Source: Pyxicephalus adspersus (taxonomy: Eukaryota; Chordata; Amphibia; Anura; Pyxicephalidae). From it: a stretch of 64,000 nt of DNA. Below the pieces are notes generated by a model. The model worked only from the letters and a program-made list of their open reading frames with translations, ran no database searches and had not been told where the DNA came from. How positions within the stretch are numbered: position 1 is the stretch's first letter; each line of letters opens with the position of its first letter. This document shows positions 13,143 to 24,873 of this stretch, one piece after another. The DNA lies in NCBI RefSeq assembly GCF_032062135.1, contig NC_092861.1:64279908-64343907 (forward strand), given 5' to 3'. Both the position numbers and the translations under genes were made by a program.

Positions 13143-15080
13143 TGTTTGCAGCACCCTAGCAGCTACATTATCAGAAAGATTGCAATTATGCAATTATTTA
13201 TTTTAAAAAGAAACTGCTTCACCCTATCAAAGGAAGTGCCTATTAACTGGGTCTCTGGCATTATAAATAGTCTCATGTATAATTAACAGGCATTTACAAA
13301 ATTTTCTTGGTGGTACATAAAAAACTGGTATAGACAGTCTACATCACACATATGACTATAGTATAGCTCAACTGTAGTTCTACTTAAATCCTAAATCTAA
13401 AAACTTATGTATCCCTGATGCATCCAGTTGTTTTTTAATTTGAAATAAATAATAACAGTGCTTGTGGATAAAATGATCCAATAATCTCAGCATGTCTGCA
13501 TATTAGATTTTTACACCTGAATACTATGGAAGTCACAGCCTTTTCCCAGAACAGCCAAGTACACAGAAAAAAAAGCTACAGAGAATTTTGCAATTTAAAG
13601 ATTACAGACATAAAAACCACATGTAAAAGGTCAACCAAGCTAACTTTTTTTTTAAACTTAATTACCCAAAATTGTTGCAGTTAGTCGGAAAAACATTCCT
13701 GGGAGTCACCAGCCCTGCAAAGAGGCCAGTTTGAAGTGAAGACATTACTTTTGGCAGGTTTGAGTGTCAAATAAAGGAGGGAACTTAAACATCTTGGAAA
13801 AATGATAGGCATTGACGTGGTTGCTATGGATAACTGCCAATCATTTGGAGCTCGGCATTACCCAAAATATTTATCTGCACGCCTTCTTTGCCAGTGCTGC
13901 TTTGAAGGTTAAATGGGCCATACAGCAATTATATAAGATTAGTGCTTGCATTAGTTTCTCCATTGCATACTTGCCACATGAAACAAAATAGCTTCAGGAA
14001 ATCCCATCCCTTCTTTAGTAAGGGTAGATAAACTGCACAAAAATACTTTTTAAACCACCTTGTATATCTTTTGTATTTTGCATTATTATTTCTAGTAGTT
14101 AAATTCTTCAGATATAGGAAACAAGTTCCGCACATGTGAAAAACATCTGTGTCACATCTGGTGACTCACTCAGTCAGACAAATCATATTGTGCCATGTAG
14201 CGCTTGATCCAGCTCCCTGGCAAGGATAATATCTATTCAGACTAGTACATAGGCCATTTTGCTAAGCTGTCTAGTATGTTACACTAAAATTAAAATTGTA
14301 TGAAAATAAAATTGGCCTACCATGCTTCCATTAAAATACATTTTACTTAAAGCCAAACAATAAACATTGCAATGTTTCCCACAAATTTTATTTCTAGGGA
14401 ATCTACTTTTCAAAATCGAATGCATACAATGTAAACTTTGGGTAACTTTAAACAGGAGAATTATCCTGAAATAATTTAAAATGAATTTTAGCTTTAGATG
14501 AACCAATTCTACCCAGCAGTGTGTACAATTAAAGCCAATAGTTATGAAATATCATTATTTCTTTTAGACAGGGCTGTTTTCAAATAGGGACACTCAGTAC
14601 TAGTGTACTAGGCCCAATCAATGTTTGGGACCCAATTATGTGCCCATGTGCGCCTCTCTGTCCATGTCCTGGTCCAAATGATATACGAGAGCAGAAACAG
14701 GAGAGCAGGGAAAAATATCCACACTTCCTGCTTCTGTTCATGTGATATTTCTTCCACTAGGCAATCACAGAGGGCTTTGACCTCAGCAACTGGACATGGG
14801 TCAGAGAGAGGAGACAGAAGGAACTGGAACAGGTAAGTATTATTGTCTGCTTGGGGGTCTGTGACTAAGGTTTGAAATGGGGGGCCTATGACTGAGGTAT
14901 GTTACTGCGTTCTGCAAAGGGGATCAGTTACTAAGGTCTGCAATGGAGGTCTGTTTTATCTTACCCCTTTAAACCACACCCAAATTTCAGAGTTGTGTGT
15001 CCACACACACTTTACACTGTCAGGTGGAGTTAATGGCCTGGGTAGCTAGTATGGGAGCCAGTTTAAAGTAGTGCCTGACC
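13143..15080. other. intergenic, nothing recognised
   Basis: AT-rich to about 14560, then more GC-balanced sequence to 15080 that may be an old repeat. Frames such as 14621-14836 are not recognisable. Confidence 0.45.
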
Positions 15081-15081
15081 A

Positions 15082-15286
15082 TTTACTTGCACCTGGTTCT
15101 CTTGCTGGCTAGACTAACACTCCATTTGCACCTGACTAGCTTGCTGGTTGCCATGTGCGTGTGGAGGGTCTGTGCTAAACAGCAAGGAAGTCAGGTGGAA
15201 GTGGAGGGTCAGAGTCCATTTACACCTGGCTTCCCTGCGGGTAAGCACAGACCCATCAATTGCACTTGGCTCTCTTGCTGGTTAGT
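15082..15286. repeat. imperfect repeat, four units of TTGCACCTGGCTCTCTTGC
   Basis: Units near 15085, 15112, 15217 and 15257 each read approximately TTGCACCTGGCTCTCTTGC followed by TGG. Spacing is irregular, so it is a degenerate minisatellite or a decayed duplication. Confidence 0.55.
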
Positions 15287-17979
15287 CAATACCCTCAAAT
15301 TGACATTTTAAATGACAAGACTTGTAAACATGGGGAGGGAGAATTAACCAGAATGGGGCCCAGAAATTTCTGAGGGTCGTTGCACTTTTAGGAATAGAGC
15401 CCTGGTTCCATCACAAGGCACCATCATTTTACCTTCTTCTTCTTTCCAGTGATGACCTTCTTGGTTGGGTGACTCAGGATTCCATCCATCGCTGGCACAC
15501 AGAAGGGAAGCTGGGTTTGCTGGGTTTCCCTGGCAGCCAAAGTTGATGCTGTGCACTTGCAGCTCAGCTTTTTTACATTTCCTTGCAGTAATCAGTCAGG
15601 TAAGACGTATTATTGTAGAAGGAACATTTCCTGTCCTTTTCTGTAATAACCACTTTTATGTAAAATTAAATCCAAACTAAAATCTAAACTGGGAATTTAG
15701 CTCCCCTTTAATTCAGATATGTGCCAGTAATGGTTAAACTTACCTAAATTTATTTTCCGTAACAGCCTGGGTTAACCAGAAGTGTGCTACAATCAACTTT
15801 TCACTGGGTTCTTTGATGTAGGAGAGCAGGAGATAGGCTTCTAGTTTAAATCTTACATTTATTTAAAGTAACACTTCAACAGCTCAAGTACAAGGAAGAA
15901 CACTTTTTATAAGTACATTAACCCTAACTACTGTTACTATAGACCTCAGTGGGTAAGCTGTCTTAAGAACCACAGCCTTTGTTTAACCAGGCAGTTTGCA
16001 TGGCCATGCATTTTTCGTTCATATCTTTAGGGAGATGGTGTCTGCTCCGGGCTGTATTAAAACATATTTAGTATTATGTCGGCTTGTAGGAGGACAGCAT
16101 GGACCACAGCCCTTTTTTCCATTCCCTGGTGATAAAGCCTTCTTCAGTAAGATATAACCAGTAATCTTTGGTCAATCTCCTTTTCAGTATCAACATTACT
16201 GAAATCAATCTGAGGAACCAAAAGGACAAGAACAATAGTAAGTAATATTAAGTATAACATCAGTACCACTACACAATTACAGTGTAACTTTTTATTCTTG
16301 CTTACCTTAACATAAAAAGATACACTTTGTTTATTCTTTATGTTGGATTAAGGTTAAAAAACAGGAACTGTGATAAACAAAAACTTGCATCTCTTTTTTT
16401 ACCTAAAGGCAACATCCTATATTAAACCATACCAAGCTTGGTAAAAAGAAAAAGTGTTGATGAAAATTATCTTCCCATTTTTTTGTTTTCTAGACAAAAG
16501 CCCATACTTTAAATAATGAACAGAAACTTGCTCAAGAACAATTACTGATTTGTAAGCCAACCTTTATTTTTACTTTGACAAATATATTTTTTTTTAACCA
16601 AATGTTTAGTTAGGCATACAAAATTAATGGCATGTCAATAATTTACATTTATCCCCAACCCCGTAGAAAGCATTAATTATAATCATGGTTTTATTTGTAT
16701 GGCCTGCCTGTCATTTATTAAAGTTTTACCAGGTTTTTTTTTCATTTAGAATGCAGGTCAACATTTTTTTTATTATAGCTTTTTGAAATAATTGTAAAAA
16801 CACCTAAGTAAACATTAAATATCATAATAGTAATGACACTTTTTTTTTTTACAGATGTACGTCTTATAACAAAGTTGAAGTGTAAGATGTAACTGTCACA
16901 TATAAATGTATACATAGCCAAAACATTCTGTTGATGTAAGTAAAATTTGTTTTGTTCATTGCATTTATGGCTATGTTCAGTGACAATGATTCTTCTTGGC
17001 GATTTACAAAATGAGTCATCAGAGGGCTTTAGGTGTAAAAGCAGAGTTTGCTAATTAGGAGTTGTCAAAAAAAGATGCTGTAGTCATATCTTATGTTTTG
17101 GAGAGAACACTTACAGAAATACATAAAATAATGATAAAAAAAAATAGCTTCAATAATACTGTAGGGTCTTCATTTTAAGACCTACCTAAAAGAATTTTAG
17201 AGTTTAAAATACTTACAAGGGAAGATGTAAAGTTAATGCCATATTTTCTTATGTAAGTTGGGATTCATGACAAGGGATATTGTTTGAAATTGTTAGAAAA
17301 TTGTGAAAAAAGGTTAGAACTAAACTCATAAAGTATTATCTTACTAAATGGCTAGTAAGTTATTGGAACCAACTACCAGCATATGTAATGCAAAAACAGT
17401 CCTTTAAGCCTTTTATATCCAAACAATATAGCTATAAAAAATAAAGTAAATGACTACATTAATTAGCCTTTACACGTTACCAATGTTATGTGGTTTTAGC
17501 TGAGCTTACTTAATTCAATTTGATAATAGTCTTTTTCCTAAGTAGTATGAGGGCATATTTTTAATTATCCGCGGGGGTGGGTTGACAACAATAAAACAAT
17601 CAAATATTTTATGGTTTGTATTTCACGTTGCAATACATTTCCCTAAATGGAGGACATACAGATTATTCTATATTTTTGACATCAAAAATGTCAAAAATAT
17701 TACTGGCATCAAAAATTGATTGTCTTTCATGTATTGTTCCTATGTTGGCAAATGAATTAGGGGTTTAAAATAAGTTCTGTATTAAATAAGATACACACGG
17801 ATTTGGTTTTCTCTTTAAATAAAATGTAGATTTTAACATTCTTGCACAAAAGTTGGCAGAATATTCTAATGACACATTTTGTACAACATAACTTGATGTA
17901 AAACTATTCACAGTTTTATATCTGCATACTTTACAGATAGATAAATATTCATTATAAGCAGAGCTTTTTTCAGATACAT
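15287..17979. other. intergenic downstream of col21a1, nothing recognised
   Basis: No further exon, promoter or repeat that I can support. Human COL21A1 is flanked on its 3' side by BMP5 at some distance (established knowledge). No TGF-beta family exon is visible here. Confidence 0.5.
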
Positions 17980-18161
17980 GCCACCACTGCAAGCCTTCAG
18001 ATTTATTGACCATCAATGCTTTTTTCTCCTGAAGGCATTCTTTTTTAATTTACAAAATGGAGGTACTTGGGTTCTTACAAAGTTGACCACTGCAAATCTT
18101 CCTGAGACATGAAAGACAAGAAATGGTGACAAAATGTAACTTTATCCTTTTAAGATCATCA
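17980..18161 (-). other. col21a1: col21a1 3' UTR (short form)
   Basis: Sequence from the stop to just past the first canonical poly(A) hexamer. The lower boundary is an estimate, 15-25 nt beyond the signal at 18002-18007. A longer alternative 3' UTR running further toward lower coordinates cannot be excluded. Confidence 0.45.
18002..18007 (-). terminator. candidate poly(A) signal AATAAA
   Basis: AATAAA on the minus strand 155-160 nt after the stop codon, followed within about 20-30 nt by a G/T-rich stretch (GTGGTGGCATGT), the usual layout of a cleavage site. First canonical hexamer downstream of the stop. Confidence 0.5.
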
Positions 18162-18349
18162 TTAATAGTTTGGTCCTTTTCTAAATGGATCTCTGCCAAC
18201 AACTGCACTGAAGCACAAAGATGGGTCACATATTCCTTGTTGTCCTGGTGGTCCCTGTGATCCAGGTGGCCCACGTTCTCCATCTCTGCCTGGAGGCCCC
18301 GGTAATCCTGTTCGTCCTTCTTTGCTCATTCCAGGTGGGCCTATGGGTC
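18162..18349 (-). CDS. col21a1: col21a1 last coding exon: end of COL1, NC1 and stop
   Basis: The acceptor is TTCTCACTTTCAG/GAC. Phase 1 start, 61 further codons and the TAA stop at 18162-18164. It begins [17 protein letters not shown], where MSKE is a second Gly-X-Y imperfection, runs to [20 protein letters not shown], and ends [18 protein letters not shown] is the FACIT GxCx4C motif that links the three chains by disulphides. The NC1 tail is only about 23 residues after the Cys pair begins, as expected for COL21A1, not the longer NC1 of COL12 or COL14. Confidence 0.95.
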
Positions 18350-19212
18350 CTGAAAGTGAGAATAGATGCCAAAATGAATAATAACATCCCTACATAACTA
18401 CAATATATGTTGTTGTATTAGGTTATGTTCACACTGCTCCCCGCAGAAGCACCATAAAGAATGAATGGGGGTAACAGTGAGTGGGACAGTTCTCGGTTAC
18501 AGCATTTCACTGCCACCAGCTGTCAAACATGCAGATGCTGGTTTCAAGTGCCAGCCATTGGGAGCCCAATGGGATTGTTTGATTCCAAGGCAGGTCTGAA
18601 CCTGCCCTTACTGAACACTAACACTAATCTGCAGTACCTGACAACTGTTGCAGTGAAATGAACCTAACTCACAAACCGCTTAACTTGTGTTGCATATTTG
18701 TTTTCTATTCGGTTCTAATGCTAGGATTTTAAATACCTTAATTATAAAAGTAAAAGAAAGGTAAATCTAGAACTTGTTTTAGTTTCAGAATGAATAAGAC
18801 AGTCCACATAAAGAAAATGCAGATTACATATGAGAGAGTATAAACTGATTTTTTTTTCTTCTTTTATAAAACGTTATCAGTGATGGAGGAGGTGGCATAA
18901 ACAGTGGTCCTAAGGTGGCCTTATATTTAACAATAACATAAGGCTTTAACAACAGTCCTAACAAAAGACCCTAAAATAATACATTTCCTGGGGAAAATGC
19001 CTAAAGCCAAGCCCTCACCCTCCTCTGTAGCAGAGATGATCCACTACGTAGGCATAATGAGCAAGAAGTAGATCAGTCTATTTTTTGGTAAAATTTGATA
19101 ACCTCACTGGAGTTTCCCTTTTTTAAATGTAGTTCTTTAATATAAATTTCCTAACAGCTAAGAAATTTTAAATATTATACACTTTAGACTTGTCCTTATG
19201 GTTATATTGTAC
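18350..19212 (-). other. col21a1 intron, 863 bp
   Basis: 18420-18660 is more GC-balanced than its surroundings (AGGTTATGTTCACACTGCTC ... GGTCTGAACCTGCCC) and resembles a second patch at 33540-33690, both with CAGCTGTCAAA and CAGGTCT blocks, so both may be fragments of one old repeat. The 66-codon open frame there is not convincing. Confidence 0.45.
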
Positions 19213-19290
19213 CTGGAACTCCAGGTGGTCCCTGAATTCCGGGTTCTGAGTCACCTTTATGTCCTTTAGGGCCAGGCCTTCCTGGAACTC
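19213..19290 (-). CDS. col21a1: col21a1 exon: COL1 with one imperfection, 78 bp
   Basis: The acceptor is ATGTACATACAG/GAG and the donor is CCAG/GTACAATA. Phase 1-1, 26 codons, starting VPGRPGPKGHKGDSEPG (the first Gly spans the splice) and ending IQGPPGVPG. The stretch GDSEPG has four residues between glycines, a break in Gly-X-Y. From memory the human chain has a similar break at this position. Confidence 0.92.
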
Positions 19291-19454
19291 CTGTATGTAC
19301 ATTGCATTGAGAAAAAAAGGATTGTAGAATTAAGATTTTACAAATCATAAAACCAGGCCTTTAGATGGTCAATTCCTTCAAATGAAAACTAATGTAAACT
19401 GTTAATAAAAGCTATACATACAGTTGTACATTGTATTTGGAGCAGGCATTAACC

Positions 19455-19905
19455 TTAAAGAGGAACTAAAGACAAAAGTGCCTAAAACAAAAAAAATTCC
19501 ACTTACCTTCAATCCGGCAGGGTGTTCTGATCCACCCGGAGGTCTCTTCCATCGGGTCCCGTGTCGTCCCAGCATCCATCCGCGTGCTGGGCGCCCCCAT
19601 CTTTGTCTCTCCTCTGGGTTTTTCTTCCTACGTCACCCAACCCAGGCGCGAGAACAGGTGAAAAAACTAACCGGCAAAAAAAACTTGCCGATCTCACTGC
19701 GCATTCGTGGGATTGGCAAATTTTTTTCCCCACGAAAAGGAGCACCCAAGAGCCTCCCGGGATTCCTATGTCAGGCTTTGTGCTCCCATTCAGAATTAGG
19801 GGGTAGTGCTGCAGTGGGCAGTGGATATGTTATCAACTGGTAGTAAGTACACTTCTCTTCTATTCATCATAGCATACTTTACACGTTAGTAAGGAACAAC
19901 ATTTA
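19455..19905. mobile_element. GC-rich repeat with TTAAAG end (T2/piggyBac-like MITE?)
   Basis: Begins TTAAAGAGGAACTAAAG and holds a CpG-rich core (CGGGTCCCGTGTCGTCCC, GGCGCGAGAACAGG) that contrasts sharply with the AT-rich intron. TTAA-flanked TTAAAG termini are typical of T2-type amphibian MITEs. A similar core lies at 53930-54307. The 139-codon open frame across it is a by-product of high GC. Confidence 0.5.
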
Positions 19906-20457
19906 AAGATTAGGGGGAGTGGAATTTGGACTGACATTTAAACAAAAAATCATTAATTTTACGATATTACAAATTAATAAATATGACTTTGTGGTCACAA
20001 ACGTGTGACATATTTAAGATGCAAACATTACAAATCACTATGAACCTATGCACGACTTTGTATATTTAGTCTCAGTTTATTATGATATGTATAGTCTTTC
20101 TGATATTACAGTTTGTGTTATAAGTATGTATAAGTAAGTATTTAAAAATAACCTGATGAGGATTTTAACTGTCCTTCTCTTCACGAATAAAAAAAATTTT
20201 AAACATACAATTTAGGTAAAGTTAAAGAAGGGACAATACCTACCCTTCCCTATAAAAACATGGCCTGGTGAGGTCAGAACACTACATATTTCAAAGGGGC
20301 AAGTCCTTACAGGACCTATACAGGACTTGTATATCTCCAACCAGTGGTGAAATGTCAACCTCCACTCTCTTCGCTGGATGTTACAACCTACACTCAATAA
20401 TAATGTTATACAGCACAATAAGCACATATAGTACCTTAATTTCATGTTTATACATAC

Positions 20458-20658
20458 CTTTATGTCCTTGGATACCTTGACGTCCCGGATGCCCTACAGA
20501 GCCAGGAAAACCATTTCTGCCAGGTGTTCCAGGAAGTCCTCTTGGTCCTTCAGGGCCCATTGGCCCTTGAGGTCCTGGAGGTCCAGGAGGTCCTTGCTGA
20601 GTTTGACATTGATCACAGCTTTGCAGTCTTTCAGAATGTAATATTAAAGGTAGTTGGG
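20458..20658 (-). CDS. col21a1: col21a1 exon: rest of NC2 and start of COL1, 201 bp
   Basis: The acceptor is TTTCTAATTTGTGTTAG/CCC and the donor is AAAG/GTATGTAT. Phase 1-1, 67 codons. It begins [18 protein letters not shown] (NC2, with a CxxC pair) and passes through QTQQ into COL1 ([19 protein letters not shown] ... [10 protein letters not shown]). NC2 is therefore about 40 residues over two exons. AQLP and CDxC are further COL21A1-type landmarks. Confidence 0.93.
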
Positions 20659-21141
20659 CTAACACAAATTAGAAATGGAAAAAGCTGAATAATGATATTG
20701 TCATACAACAAAAGAGCCAGCCTAACATAGCAAAAACAGAATATCATAACAAACAATTAAGTAATATTACCTGTGTGTTTAATGTATTGTATTCATTTCC
20801 AGAATTCATTAAAAAAAAAATAAAAGTCAGATAATTACTCTTTTTTAAAGTGCATCAGTAGTAGAGTCTGGTAGCTTGTTAGCTATCAATCTATGCCAAA
20901 AGATTGTAGTATAAGTTATTGAAGATGCAGGTTTTCAAGAATTTACCTCTTTTTCAGGCTTTATACCTTTATAAAAAAAGGTTCCTAAAGCCACAATTTT
21001 TATAGACATACAGAACTATAATGTGGGGCAATGTCATATAACCAACAAAAAATACAACAGTATAGTCACATGAGTAGTAAATGTTATGATATGTTTAAGC
21101 TATTCAGAGTTTTTGAAAGTTATTGGAGCAACTTAATAAAA

Positions 21142-21330
21142 CAGCTTTTCTTGACCTTTTTCTAACATGGGGGGAACCCCTGGTATAATTACTATATCCA
21201 TAGCTCACAGTACATTAGCTTTGGTGGTCAGCAGGGAGAATGCTTCTTATATTGATGGCCAATGAAAAGAATGTCAGCCTTACAGACCACCCAAAAAAAT
21301 AGCTGGTGTCAATTAAACTGTCCCGAGAAG
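21142..21330 (-). mobile_element. hAT-like MITE-C, first part (split by a LINE)
   Basis: CAGCTTTTCTTGACC, then AACCCCTGGTATAATTACTAT, ATAGCTCACAGTACATTAG and GGTGGTCAGCAGGGAGAAT align in order with the reverse complement of the intact copy at 53466-53764. The match stops at 21330, where the L2-like LINE begins. Confidence 0.7.
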
Positions 21331-21336
21331 TATTAT

Positions 21337-21400
<64 letters not shown>
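21331..21400. repeat. (TTA)n/(TAA)n microsatellite at LINE 3' end
   Basis: ATT repeats that flip to AAT repeats, so the tract is itself self-complementary. It forms the tail of the L2-like element. Confidence 0.9.
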
Positions 21401-24340
21401 CATGATTTAAATAGCGCCAACATATTATGCAGAGCTGTACATTAAACAGGGGTTGCAAATGACAGACAAATACAGACAGTGACACAGGAGGAGAGGCCCT
21501 GCCCGAAGAGCTTACAATCTAGAAGGTGGGGGAATTAACACACAATAGGAGGGGAAATATGTAGTGCCCTTTTAAATGAGCAGAAAGTAGGAGCAAGCGG
21601 AATAGGATGAGGAAGACCATTGCAGAGAGTTGGGGCAGCTCTAGAAAAGTCTTGTAGACTTGCATGTGATGAGGTTATGAGTAGGGAAGTCAGTACTAGG
21701 TCATTGGAAGAGCGGAGAGAGTGGTTAGGGGAGTATTTGTTTCCGAGGTCAGAAATATAAGTGGGACAGGAATTATGTCGGGATTTGAAAGCAAAGCACA
21801 GGAGCTTGAATTTGATTTTAAGGTGATATAGAAGCCAGTGTAGAGAACTGCAAAGAGATGCAGCGGAAGAGGAGTGGTGGGAAGGATGGATGAGTCTGGT
21901 TGCAGCATTCATAATAGATTGTAGAGGGGAGAGTCAGATTAGTCGAATACCAGAGAGGAGGAGGTTACAGTTATACAGACGAGAGATGATAAGAGCATGT
22001 ACAAGGAGTTTGGTGGTCTCTAAGGACAGGTAGGGGCAAATTCTGGAGATGTTGTACAGGGGAAAGTGACAGGACCTGGAAATGTTCTGAATATAGGGGG
22101 TAAATGAGAGGGCAGAATCAAAGGTGACACCGAGACAACGTGCCTGAGGGGAGGGCTGAATAACAGTGTTGTTAACAGTTAGATATATGTCAGGGGGAGA
22201 TTGAAATTTGAGGGGGGGGGGGATGATGATGAGTTTTGTTTTATCCAGGATGAGTTTCAGGAATCGGTCAGACATCCATGATGAGATGGCTGACAGGCAG
22301 CATGAAACCTTATCCAGGACTGAAGGAAAAGAAAGACAGGTCAGGGGTAGACAGATAGATTTGAGTGTGATCAGCATACAGATGGTACTGTAAGCCACTG
22401 CTTTGGGGAACACCAACAGGGAAGAGAGTTGGAGAGGAAGAATTACCACTGAAAGAAACTTGAAAGGAGCAGGAAGACAGATAGGAAGCAAACCAAGAGA
22501 GAGCAGTGTCACAGATACCAATGGAGCGCATGATTTGTATTTAGAAGGGGGTGATCAACAGTGTCAAAAGCGGAGAAAAGATCAAGGAGAAGGAGCAGGG
22601 AAAAGTTGCCTTGAGACTGAGCTCTGATGAGGTTATTGGCCAGTTTAGTAAGGGCTGTTTCAGTGGAATGGGCAGCTCGAAAGCCAGAATGGAGAGGGTC
22701 AAGGAGAGAGTTGGTGCTCAGGTAGTCGGTGAGTCTTTTGTAGACAAGGCGTTCAAGAAGTTTGGAGACATATGGGAGGAGGGAGATATGATGGTAGTTA
22801 GAGGGTAGGGAGGGTTCCAGTGAAGGTTTCTTCAGGATAGGAAGAATTATGGCATGTTTGAAAGCAGAGGGGTAGATACCAGTGAAAAGGGAGAGGTTGA
22901 ATAGTTCGGTTAGGGCAGGGGCCAGGGTGGAAGAATGGGCACGGAGTAGATCAGAGGGAATTGGGTCAAGCGGACAAGTAGTAGATGGAGATGATGAGAG
23001 AAGAGAGGAGACTTCATCCAGTGAAGGTTGTTGTGGGGGGAGCAGGTGTGGGGTTTAGGAGGGAGTCAATTGTTGAGAAGAGGTTGCGTGGTTTGGAGGC
23101 TTGAGAGGAGATGACAGCAGAGAAATAATTTTGTTTGGTGACTGTCAGTTCAGTGTTAAAGCTTTCCAGCTTGGCTTTGTAGTCCATGAAGTCAGCGTCG
23201 AAGCCAGATTTTCTCCACTTGCGCTCAGCTGCACGAACAGTCTTTTGTAGCTGTTTGGTGTGATTGTTGTGCCAGGGTCGGGGGTTGGCAGGGCGGGGGT
23301 AGTGGAAGGTGGCAGGGGCAAGTTTATCCAGACCCAAGGAAAGAGAGTGGTTTACCCGGGTGGCAGCTACATCTAGGGAGGTGATTTTGGAGAGAGTGGG
23401 CGTTAGGGATGCAAGGTAGTTTGAGAAAAGGTTGTGGTCAAAGTTACAGATATCTCTCTGCCATTGACCAGGTCAATGTGGCTAAGCAGGGCAAGAGTTT
23501 GATATGTTGAAGGTGATAAGGTTGTGATCAGAAAGCAGAAAAGGTAATTTGTCAAAGAGGATGAGGTTGCACGGTTTTGAAAATACCAGGTCTAAACTGT
23601 GTCTGGCGATGTGTGTGGGGCCATTGATGTTCTGTGTGAGTCCAAATGAGGAGGTGATGGAGAGCAGTTTGGCTTAGGAAGGATAGTTGGGCTCATCCAC
23701 TGCAACATTAAAATCACTGAGGATAAGGGTGGGCAGGTCATGGGAAGGAATGTGTGGAAACCAAGAGGCAAAGTTATCCAAAAATTGTGATACTGGGCCG
23801 GGGGGCATAGACAACAGCAACAATAAGCGGTAAGGGGTCCAAGAGACGGACAAAGTGGACTTCAAAGGAGGTGAAAATGAGAGAGGGCAGGCTAAGAAGG
23901 ATTCTGTATGTACAGTTAGGTGAGACCCACACCATACCCTACTTTGTTGCCAGGTCTAGGGGTATGTGTGAAGTGCAGGCCTTTAAAGAAGAAAGCAGCA
24001 GCAGCATTCCATTGACTGCCAGAGAGAGGGGGTAAGAATTTATGGGTAGGGTGAATGGGGATGCGGTTAGGAGAAGGGAGTGTCCTGCTGAGAGTGTATG
24101 GAAGGGGGAGGCTGTGGGGGGACCAAGGTTGGGTGAGATGTCACCAGACAGTAGTAGTAGACAAAAAAGGTGCAGGAGCAAAGACAGAGAAATCAGGAGA
24201 GTGAAGGAGCAGAAAGACAATGATTTATCATAATGGGGAGGAAAGGGAATAGTGCCACAGAAGAGAGTGCAGGGTGAGTAATACATTTTGACAGGTAATT
24301 GTGAACCATATGAGTCCAATGAACAATGTGGCAAACTGTA
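21331..24340 (-). pseudogene. L2-like LINE, near full length, decayed
   Basis: Minus strand, from 5': 24334-23939 contains LLLSGDISPNLGPP. 23830-23680 is an endonuclease block (PPGPVSQFLDNFASWFP ... LILSDFNVAVDEP). 23337-23014 is the linker with ERKWRKSGFDADFMDYKAKL and NYFSAVISSQ. Near 22590-22550 is [12 protein letters not shown]. 22531-22310 is reverse transcriptase with GVPQ and a mutated YADH box. 22250-21934 is the thumb region with KTKLIIIPP and LGVTFDSALSF. 21912-21535 is the C-terminus with LHWLLYHLKIKFKLLCFAF and SLRSSNDLVL. The 3' tail is ATAGCGCCAACATATTATGC followed by (TTA)n. Several frameshifts and a deletion between GVPQ and YADH make it inactive. Confidence 0.87.
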
Positions 24341-24760
24341 ATCCTTAAGAGCCTAATATGTGTGGTAGTGAGGCTTCTAAGCTTGTTGAGATCCAGTATA
24401 ATAGATTGTCCAAATCTGTTCCAATTCCTGGTTCTATTCCCTGGATTCTGAAAGCATTTATAATTTTGGCAATTAAGATTTAGGCACGTGACCAGGGCCC
24501 CACGTGACCTTGCCTGTTGTTTAAATAGAAATGCTTTGGACCCTGGATATGGATAGACTGATGGGAGTAACAGAGAATTTTGGATATCAGTTGAACCTGG
24601 GAAGGGGAGGGGATTGGCAGGGCAATAAAAACAATTAACACTAAACTAGATAGGGAACAGATAGTGCTATGGCCAGATTCACTTTTGTGCAAAACATTCA
24701 CCTTATTACTATAGACAATCATAGGTAAATTGCATACAGATTGGGGATAGCGGTCAAATT
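24341..24760 (-). other. probable 5' region of the L2-like LINE or old hAT interior
   Basis: No coding signature. It lies between the LINE N-terminal frame and the second part of the split hAT-like element, so it must belong to one of the two or to a third insertion. 24709-24735 and 24770-24795 are near-duplicates (ATAGACAATCATAGG). Confidence 0.4.
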
Positions 24761-24873
24761 GAACAGCATACCATAGACAATCATAGGGAATATATTGCCC
24801 ATTGGTCTATGAGCCCCTGGTAGCCTCTGGAGGAACCCTATGGTTCCATGGAACCCTGATTGAGAAACACTGG
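24761..24873 (-). mobile_element. hAT-like MITE-C, second part
   Basis: TATGAGCCCCTGGTAGCCTC, then GGTTCCATGGAACCCTGATT and GAGAAACACTGG, the inverted terminus of the family seen at 53466 (CACTGTGTTTCCCAACC, GGTTCTGTGGAACCCTAGG). Its partner half is 21142-21330. Confidence 0.7.

Noticed and set aside
18050..18283. 77-codon minus-strand frame ending in NPSTSIL
   Set aside because: Out-of-frame shadow of the last collagen exon. The true frame ends in RKGPNY-stop at 18162.
19424..19843. 139-codon plus-strand open frame, the longest of its neighbourhood
   Set aside because: Lies within a GC-rich repeat, antisense to col21a1, no recognisable domain.
20381..20665. Reading the 94-codon minus frame as a single intact ORF with its own Met
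   Set aside because: The Met and following Leu lie before the splice acceptor, and the C-terminal 13 residues lie past the donor. Only 20458-20658 is coding.
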